Part shown: in pieces, positions 59,301-64,000 of the stretch
How the letters are laid out: the number at the start of each line of letters is the position of its first letter
Position numbering within the stretch: position 1 is the stretch's first letter
Origin: Branchiostoma lanceolatum
Lineage: Eukaryota; Chordata; Leptocardii; Amphioxiformes; Branchiostomatidae
Length of the DNA stretch: 64,000 nt
Assembly (NCBI RefSeq): GCF_035083965.1
Contig: NC_089725.1
Span: 29,273,925 to 29,337,924 of the forward strand
Direction: 5' to 3'
Position numbers and translations under genes: made by a program
The notes under the pieces: generated by a model
Seen by the model: only the letters and a program-made list of their open reading frames with translations
Databases searched by the model: none
Told to the model about the DNA's origin: nothing

Positions 59301-61970
59301 ACATCTAGACTATATTTTCCATGTAAAGATACAAACTGTTCCTGCATAGTTTGATATTCTCAGTCTTTGATGTTCATCATATTGATGTTATAAATGTCTA
59401 ATGTTGACCCGTTTCTCTCCTGAGGTCTGGCTGTATGAGTGTGGAGGGTCTACAGAAACAGCTACCGCTGGCCCTACAGAAAGTGCTGGTGGACCCAGCC
59501 AGACCCCTGTGTTCTCACTATGGAGCTGTGGTGGGACTCACAGCGCTGGGGAGCAAGGTAAGACAGTGACTTGTATCCTGCTGTAAATCTTTAAAACTTT
59601 CGCGGTGCCTTTATTTTTGCGGTGACCTCTCCACCGCAAATTCATGACACCATGCATATGCGTTGATGAAGTAACCTTCAAGTAACCTTTGACATCCAGG
59701 TAGTAAGATACGCCAAAATTAGTAACTGTTACTCAAGCAACTGGATTTTGAAACGGACGTTTCAGACAGCATCCGCTGTCTTTCGTCAGTGGATGCTGTC
59801 TGAAACGTCGGACTGTTTCAAAATTTTATCCAGTTGCCTGAGTAACTATTTTTGGCGTACCATGCATATGCCTTTGCAATGTATCACTACTGTGCTACAG
59901 AATTGTTGTCTTACTGGTCCGGACCTTTTAGCCTAGTGGTAAGTGCGTTGGGTTTGTACGCTGGTGGCCTGGGTTCGATTCTTGTGAGCGCGCACCAGGA
60001 GACTCAGTCTGTTATTCTACTTGCCTTGTGCATTTTAATGTTAACACTAGAGTATGTTGTACCCCCAGGCTGTTGAGGAGGTGCTGTACCCCCAGCTGGG
60101 TACCTACTGGCCCTTCCTGCAGAGCTGGATGGAGGACAGAACCATCTCTAATGCCCAGGCCAAGGCTGACGCACACAGAGTACAGGGGGCCATTCTGGTA
60201 GGGGTTTCAGTTCAGTCTCATGACATACTGCTGAAGTGATAAGGATGATACATTTTTTGCAAGTTTTATCAATACTACAGATATGTACAGGGTGACTACA
60301 TGCCTAAAACAAACGCCTGGGCATTGTCAGGAGGTAGTAAGTGAAGCCAAGGTCCTTGCTGTTGGTGAAGCATTGGTTCAAAAGTGTCGCTTTTCAAAAT
60401 ATAAGTCTTATTTTTAATCTACAGTACTTAGAAGATTGAGAAAATCATGCAAATGTATAAAAGCCCATGATACATTTGCATGATTTTCTCAATTTTGAAA
60501 GTAGATGAAACGGGTTTTGGCTATATCATCTTCCTATAAACATGTTGAGTTCTTTTTTCCATGTGCACATGTCACTTTGATTAAGTCCTCACTGTAGAAT
60601 ATTTCCATTTTCCCTTCCACCCCAGTCTGCAGCAGAGCTGCTGTTGAAGACGTACCAGCAGAGCAGCTCTGACCCGCACGCTGAGTCCAGCCATGAGAGC
60701 TCCCCCAACCAGAGCCCCCACCACCCCGACGCCAGCGACTTCACTATCGGCACCTTCGGCCACCTGCTGGAGTCCAGCGGCACTGCAGGTCCCAACTCCG
60801 GCGGCCACAGGTAGGTAGCACACGTAGTCCAGTATTATAGTCCACAAGAAAATACATAATACGATAAACAATAGATAAAAACAGGTGCAGGAGGAGGAAA
60901 AATTAAAGCGTATATAGCTTATACTAGGCCCTCCTCCTCTATACTATTCAAAATTAATCATAATCGATAAATAATATAGCAAAGTAATAGAATATGATAA
61001 TAAAGGATAAGGATAATCAAATAATCAATGGTGTGAATAAGATAAGAACTGAACCTTGGAGATGGTTAGCAGCCCTGCCTCTGATACTAGAAGCTGTGAG
61101 TTTGATCCCGGCTTTGTCGCTTGCCCGACATGCACGCTACTAGAAAGGGTTGCAATGGACGAGACGTTAAGCCGTGATCCACTGTTCATCGTGCTCGTCG
61201 AAAAGAGCTATTGTGATTTCCCCGGTACAATGAACCTGTAAATACTGTCTGTCTTCTCTGTCACAACCAGTGGAAGAATAGCTCTTCAGTGAACTAAACT
61301 GGATCACAGTTGATGTTTATTTCATTGAATAAAGTTGGGGGAAGAAAAAAAACTAAACTGGATCAATATCACTTTCTTCTACAGGCGGGACAAGGGCCCT
61401 GTGCCGATCACCCAGATGTACTCCGACCTATACAGCTTCTTTGGGGACAGCCTGGCGGTTAGGGTAGGAAACGGCGCGCCCTTCGTACCCGCCAAGGAGG
61501 AGGAATCCGACCAAGACGTGGAGCCTATTATTGAGGCGGGGTCATCGGCATTCCCTTCAGTTCAGGTCGAGAGGGTGGACCTGCCCCCGATGCTGACCTT
61601 CGCAGGAAACGGGCAGCCCATCGACCTGTCCAGCATGCCGTCCACCAGCGAGGCCACACACACCACCGGCGGCAGGCGCACCTCCAAGCGGAGACAGAGC
61701 TCCAAGGAGTCGCCCAAATCCAAGAGAGCGCGGCGAGCTCCCTCAATGTCAGACATTTTCAGTCTCTCCAGGGCTTCCCAGCGGAAGAGGGACATCGTGG
61801 TGAACATCCGCGGAGGGAGGCAGGTTGGGAAGAAGAAGACCAAGCCTGGCGCGCTCCTTGGAGCCGAGCTGAGTAGACTCTGCCGTAGAGTCCCCTTCGT
61901 GGGGAAGAGGAAGAAAGTGAAGACCCTACCAGGGAAAGTTTTGCAGCCTAGTATGGGCATGCTCTTATGA
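50351..61970 (+). CDS. TAF6L: TAF6-like protein, PCAF/SAGA subunit (about 640 aa)
   Basis: Histone-fold scaffold subunit of SAGA/PCAF-type acetyltransferase complexes in the nucleus. Exons: 50351-50578, 50965-51051, 51596-51746, 56143-56181, 56704-56792, 57274-57348, 57633-57728, 58712-58836, 59425-59557, 60069-60197, 60626-60810, 61385-61970; phases chain to a stop at 61968-61970. The histone fold runs from about 30 to 105 (IPKESVKAHAESIGI, AEDACYRLREVMQ, RKRLTAEDFNRALRW). The HEAT-type middle domain (170-390) has TNSRVSALLPYFVYLV, YCILEPLAASINPLNDHW and CSHYGAVVGLTALGSKAVE. TAF6L rather than TAF6 is supported by LYFYEDREINL and a basic tail with GRQVGKKK. An in-frame ATG at 50270 would add 27 residues; 50351 has the better context (A at -3). 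Intron 3 carries a CR1-like element. AATAAA is near 62616. Confidence 0.93.
50662..50930. repeat. Dispersed repeat, third copy
   Basis: TTTGATCCACTCACAACATG, GAGTGTGATGGGTTCTTTAA, GGCTCTCTTCAAACACGGGA and CCGAAGCTCGGTACTCATTT match the copies at 37520-38010. Located in TAF6L intron 1. Confidence 0.65.
51061..51188. mobile_element. MITE-like element, CTCCAAGCAGAT family
   Basis: TCTTCAAGCAGATGTCC with GTTACGTTTTCC at the left pairs with GGAAAGTGTAAC and AACATCTGCTTGGAGAT at the right. It starts about 10 bp after the donor of TAF6L exon 2 (51051). Confidence 0.7.
51782..51930. mobile_element. MITE-like element with TGATGCATTGTGGGT arms
   Basis: AAAGTGCATATGTGCAGTGT, GATGCATTGTGGGT with AAGTTGAAGG at the left pairs with CCTTCAACTT and ACCCACAGTGCATCATACTC, TGCATGCACACTTT at the right. 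It abuts the 3' tail of the CR1-like element. Confidence 0.75.
52016..55513 (-). CDS. CR1-like ORF: 2A-like motif, PHD finger, endonuclease, reverse transcriptase (1165 aa)
   Basis: It copies the element by target-primed reverse transcription. Residues 5-25 and 90-102 are hydrophobic. Residues 103-111 are GDVELNPGP, the consensus of 2A ribosome-skipping peptides, with the break expected between G110 and P111. Residues 118-172 form a PHD-type zinc finger (CGVCHQAV, CCDSCDVWYHTDC, WICCSC). An apurinic-type endonuclease spans 237-458 (N241, E268 in TETW, GDFN 373-376, SDH 448-450). The reverse transcriptase spans about 720-980 (LDFSKAFDTVPHERL, SGVPQGTVLGPLLFLLYIND, FADD 898-901). A basic C-terminal region follows. 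No stop or frameshift interrupts it, so the insertion looks young. A separate ORF1 was not seen; the 2A motif may release an N-terminal 110-residue product instead. Confidence 0.93.
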   Translation of the reverse strand: MHASCVPLILGAILLTIHLFVLLVSPEHHPSPFTPRHEGIPHCPNQIFNSPFPLTTLLDIRHAVHPYKLALVSIFINSKVKLALHRRPKLTLFCIALIILLSGDVELNPGPRAPKYPCGVCHQAVRWETVSGRHAICCDSCDVWYHTDCMGMSAPAYNAINNPNVSWICCSCGLPNFSSSLFNTTVFETSNCFSSFDTSTCSSPARSIGSPIATSSPISHNVTQPPRDRTHTKPVRTCVINFRSIRGKVPELHAFCEAVQPDIVVGTETWLDSSVGSSEVFPDTFNVFRRDRAGRGGGVLVAVKNNIIATHHPEPECPCELTWVQVQLANSKSIYIGAYYRPPKAGQDDFAALERSVLQMRANNNNAHIWLAGDFNLPDATWNPVANTIAPNPSSLTSKYISLANDCGLEQMVCEPTHTVGQTSNTLDLFLTTNSTLVERVKILPGLSDHDIPLIDVQVKPQTSNTKDRLIYLWRKANIDALQQDMVTYSREFADQAQHNTASENWELFKAAVSGAANKHVPRKRVRPQSSKPWITPQIRKAFRKRSELFSKARRSNSHEAWAKFKRCRKGVKQRVRKAHRDYVSNYLETNIEDNPKAFWSYVKSLRQDSTGASAIRHQGVLTSDPQEKADALGAQFESVFTREDKSTVPTLGESVVPTIPSLNISVEGVAKQLSSLNPSKSTGPDGIPPRLLKTVAEQIAPILQTIFSQSISTGDVPEDWRTANIAPIFKKGDRTMPSNYRPVSLTSVCGKVLEHIVHSHMMKHLDTHGVLSPAQHGFRKGLSCESQLVLTLQDLANNLDHNKQVDVAVLDFSKAFDTVPHERLLSKLEHYGISDLLQSWFRAFLTERTQRVVFDGGTSKAVRVTSGVPQGTVLGPLLFLLYINDLPSSVDSHVRLFADDCLIYRTISTPSDAQGLQSDLDALTDWQNRWLMSFNPSKCHILHITRKKHPILTQYSLCGEALTGVKSHPYLGVQLSDDLRWDTHINYATSKAGRVLGVIRRNLTHCPSRVKATCYKALVRPHLEYSATVWDPYTTKGIQAVEAVQRRAARVTLNDYRQTSSVTQMLNDLQWTLLSERRRNARLTFFYKLVNNHININTDSLLKPAQGRTRGSHTLKFQPLYARTDSFKYSFFPRTIPEWNALPGAVVTAPTVESFRARLEACPP
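55181..55207 (-). other. 2A-like ribosome-skipping motif in the CR1 ORF
   Basis: Codons for GDVELNPGP follow a hydrophobic stretch (TLFCIALIILLS). The D-x-E-x-N-P-G-P core is complete. 2A-like sequences are known from APE-type non-LTR elements of sea urchins and lancelets, so the presence fits the family. Activity in this copy is inferred. Confidence 0.8.
56214..56348. mobile_element. MITE-like element, CTCCAAGCAGAT family
   Basis: ATCTCCAAACAGATCTTGGG at the left, inverted ACATCTGCTTGGAGAT at the right, with inner CATGACGTTTTCTGACCAG / TGGCCAATCAGAAAACATG arms. It lies about 30 bp after TAF6L exon 4. Confidence 0.7.
56887..57006. mobile_element. MITE fragment, ACAGTCAAACCTG family
   Basis: The right end TTGTACAGGTTTGACTGTAT and the inner AATTATCTAAGGGATCACCA, AAAAGTGG match the family. 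The left end is eroded (AAGTCAGGTCTGTGTGG). Confidence 0.65.
57720..57990 (+). pseudogene. Two partial tandem copies of TAF6L exon 7 end
   Basis: The last 50-odd nt of exon 7 (coding LLQTAQALIQNPHLYLGPY), its donor GTTAGTGCC and about 60 bp of intron recur at 57790-57895 and 57903-57985. The copies keep the coding frame of the fragment but have no acceptor (CCCTGGTGCAGAC starts). Between units lie short TAACCCTAAC runs. Similarity is very high, so the duplication is recent. Confidence 0.85.
58901..59100. mobile_element. MITE, TACTGTAGATGCAGAAATGTTCGC family (diverged)
   Basis: GTACTGTAAATGTTGAAATG, TTTTCGGCGG at the left; internal TTTCAACCGCAAACTACCAC and ACTCCATTTTCTCCCTAC as in the copy at 30921. 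Confidence 0.65.
59689..59862. mobile_element. Hairpin MITE, ACTCAAGCAACTGGAT family
   Basis: GACATCCAGGTAGTAAGATA, CGCCAAAAT at the left, then GTTACTCAAGCAACTGGAT, GAAACGGACGTTTCAGACAG, CATCC, paired with GGATGCTGTCTGAAACGTC and AATTTTATCCAGTTGCCTGA, GTAAC and TGGCGTA. It lies in TAF6L intron 9. Confidence 0.8.
59925..60015 (+). repeat. tRNA-like SINE head
   Basis: TTAGCCTAGTGGTAAGTGCG resembles an A box and GGCCTGGGTTCGATTCTTGT a B box, about 30 bp apart. The acceptor stems do not pair and no CCA-type end or intact cloverleaf is seen, so it is a tRNA-derived repeat, not a tRNA gene. It lies in TAF6L intron 9. Confidence 0.6.
60433..60500. repeat. Hairpin repeat
   Basis: ATTGAGAAAATCATGCAAAT, GTAT and its inverse ATACATTTGCATGATTTTCT, CAAT flank a 14-bp loop. 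In TAF6L intron 10. Confidence 0.65.
61040..61310 (+). mobile_element. tRNA-derived SINE (plus orientation)
   Basis: A GATGGTTAGCAGCCC A-box-like segment and GAGTTTGATCCCGGC B-box are followed by CGCTTGCCCGACATGCACGC, TACTAGAAAGGGTTGCA and the tail CTTCTCTGTCACAACCAGTG, GAAGAATAGCTCTTCAGTGA. The body and tail match the minus-strand copy at 39050-39345. It inserts in TAF6L intron 11, about 75 bp before the last exon. Confidence 0.75.
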
Positions 61971-64000
61971 TGTGCTTGCTGCTTGGAGATTACACTTTAG
62001 ACAGAGTTGACTCTTGCTGGAGTGTTCCGTTCGTGGGGAAGAGAGAAGAAAGTGAAGACGCTACATGGGAAGGTTCTGCAGCCTAGTGTGGGAATGCTCC
62101 TTTGATGTGCAAGTGAATTTGAAGGGGTAACCCATACTACATTTTTTCACTAGCAGCTGATAAATCCCCCTTTCTACTAGACAGCAAGCGCTAATTTAAT
62201 CCACAATGTGAAATGATTTAAAAGACAACAAAACATATAAAGATTTGTTCTTTATCTATGAATTTGTTTAACAATTAGTCAAATTTTTCTCACTCAGCAG
62301 TCGCAGCCTCTAGTTAAAAGGGAGTGTAAGCAGACTCTGTAACTTATTGTATTTTATATTGTACATACATGTAGAGATAGGCAAGATTGAATCAATGCAC
62401 TCTTGTGAACAGAAGGACAGCACACAGGAGACTCCATGTGATGTCAGAGGAAAAATATTTAGTCGTGTACATGAAAAAAGCATTAGGTTATTTACCCTCA
62501 TGAAGTACTCTTCCTCTTCCTGTTGTAGCGACTGCTATCATCTTGTTGATCATTCTGTCGCTAGTACCGGTAGCCTAGCAGTAGTATCATGCTAAATAAT
62601 CATTTATTGAATCAAATAAACATTTCATGTTGTGAAGAAAAGTGCAAAGTTGTAGTATTTAAAAAAAACTAATTTCTAAGTAATGCCATCCTTTCCTGGG
62701 CCTGTTTCCTTAAGAATAGTTTACCCATTTCTGAAGACTTTGTGGTGAATTGGCTTATGGTCCTTTTTTCCTGTCAAGAGCTACAGCCAAGGATAGTTTG
62801 CACAATATAGAAATATTCAATTTCATTGGTTAACAAAGTTATTATTGCCCTGAAGAAGATGACAGTCCACTGAAATGTTGGCAGGTGAAAAACATTGGTT
62901 GTGCAGAAAGAACTTTTACCAAACTTTACTGTAGTTCACTGGTCTATGACATCCTGTTTTAGGAGGCCATGTTCAACAAGTACTTAAATTAACCTAAGAA
63001 GAACACAAAACACATGTACAAGACTAAACACAAAACACACATACAACTACAAATTTATTACTTGTCATGTTACTACCCATTGCATGGGGTTTTCAAAAGA
63101 TTAATATCTCCAAAAATATCTCCTATATGTCAAATATGTTAAATTAGATTATGGCTTAAAATGTTTGGCACAGTTTGGCACATTCTGGAGAAAAAAATAT
63201 AAATAATAGTCTCACTACACATCACAAAATACTGATACAACATTTTAAAGGCACTGCCACTAATAACAGTAAGTACAATTATACAATAATGTTATCTTTA
63301 CTGACTGTTGGATAAGGCAACACTGGCATAGTATCTGTGTAAACATCTAGCAGGCTAGTCACATTTTACATACTATATGTAACACACTAATCATATTTCC
63401 ATGTTCACTTCAAAACATAGAAAATGTGTGAAAAAAGCCTTAAATTGTGTCAAAAATGTCTTTACGTAATCGTATCAAGATGTCATTGTTGCTACAGTTC
63501 ACCTAAGACACATCATTTCTTAAATCTTAAGACTACATGTCTTCAATCTTAAGACTACATTTCTTAAATCTTAAAACTACATTTCTTAAATCTTAAGACT
63601 GTTAGCTGTTAAATATCTTGAGGACTTAACAAAACACTGACATTGTAGCAATAGCTTAGAGCCTACAAATATCATATGTCAAGGAAATACTTATTCTAAT
63701 ACTGTTTGGGATAAAATGCAACATACTATGGCATGGGTGACTCCACACCATCAAATATCATTGTTACTGGCAGTCTGGCACACATGTGATTAAACATACT
63801 AAGACATTGATCTACAATCCTGTTGCTTGAACAACAAAGATGTCTACTCTAACATAAAAGTGGTTGCTAAGAAAGACCTTTCTATACAACATTTAAGATA
63901 AAATGTTTACATGTTTGGTCTACAAATTACATGTACAAAAATATCTCAAGTCATGGTCCAGCCTTTTATCACAGATATTAAAAAGGAGCCTTTAAACACA
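61971..64000. other. TAF6L 3'UTR and downstream AT-rich sequence
   Basis: 62018-62106 is a tandem copy of the last 85 nt of the TAF6L coding sequence (coding VPFVGKR-KKVKTL-GKVLQPS-GMLL, with a frame-shifting base). It is separated from the original by a fragment TGCTTGGAGATTACACTTTA resembling the end of the CTCCAAGCAGAT family. AATAAA near 62616 probably ends the TAF6L mRNA. 63485-63602 holds about four 22-bp TTCTTAAATCTTAAGACTAC units. No coding exon is supported after 61970. Confidence 0.6.

Noticed and set aside
59925-60015. tRNA gene
   Set aside because: A- and B-box-like sequences are present but the arms do not fold into a cloverleaf; treated as a SINE head.
62310-62595. Small frames on both strands after TAF6L
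   Set aside because: They lie in the probable 3'UTR, overlap each other on opposite strands, and carry no domain.

Overview
The window is nuclear DNA of an intron-rich invertebrate chordate, most probably an amphioxus (Branchiostoma). The evidence is six chordate-type protein genes with short exons and GT-AG introns, a CR1-like retrotransposon with a PHD finger and a 2A-like motif of the kind known from lancelets and echinoderms, tRNA-derived SINEs, and many short inverted-repeat (MITE-like) elements in introns. Nothing here is prokaryotic. All exon chains were joined by hand from reading frames and splice sites; no transcript or database was available.

Layout: (1) 1616-10142, minus: NUSAP1-like microtubule/nucleolar spindle protein. 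(2) 10694-12817, plus: COX7A2L-like subunit of respiratory complex IV/supercomplexes, head-to-head with NUSAP1. (3) 15020-16042, minus: ISOC2-like isochorismatase-fold protein. (4) 18292-20706, plus: an unrecognised 681-residue protein with an SH3-like segment and two death-domain-like segments, head-to-head with ISOC2. (5) 25393-45330, minus: a complete mitochondrial pyruvate carboxylase gene (PC; 20 constitutive coding exons plus alternative pieces), with a likely noncoding first exon ending at 49768. (6) 50351-61970, plus: TAF6L-like SAGA/PCAF-complex histone-fold protein, head-to-head with PC. A 1165-codon CR1-like element sits antisense in TAF6L intron 3. The last 2 kb hold no gene I can support.

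Most interesting: PC carries two tandem versions of one biotin-carboxylase exon (43178-43362 and 43664-43848). Both are 185 nt, intact, about 76% identical in protein, and in a phase where using both or neither breaks the frame, so they look like mutually exclusive exons. PC also has an in-frame 27-nt candidate microexon (34869-34895) in the linker between the biotin carboxylase and carboxyltransferase domains. Across NUSAP1, COX7A2L, PC and TAF6L there are repeated tandem copies of short exon-edge pieces (splice site plus some exon), suggesting that local tandem duplication is the raw material for the one complete exon duplication in PC.

The genes do not form one pathway. PC, COX7A2L and possibly ISOC2 belong to mitochondrial metabolism; NUSAP1 and TAF6L to mitosis and transcription. 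Three divergent pairs probably share promoters.
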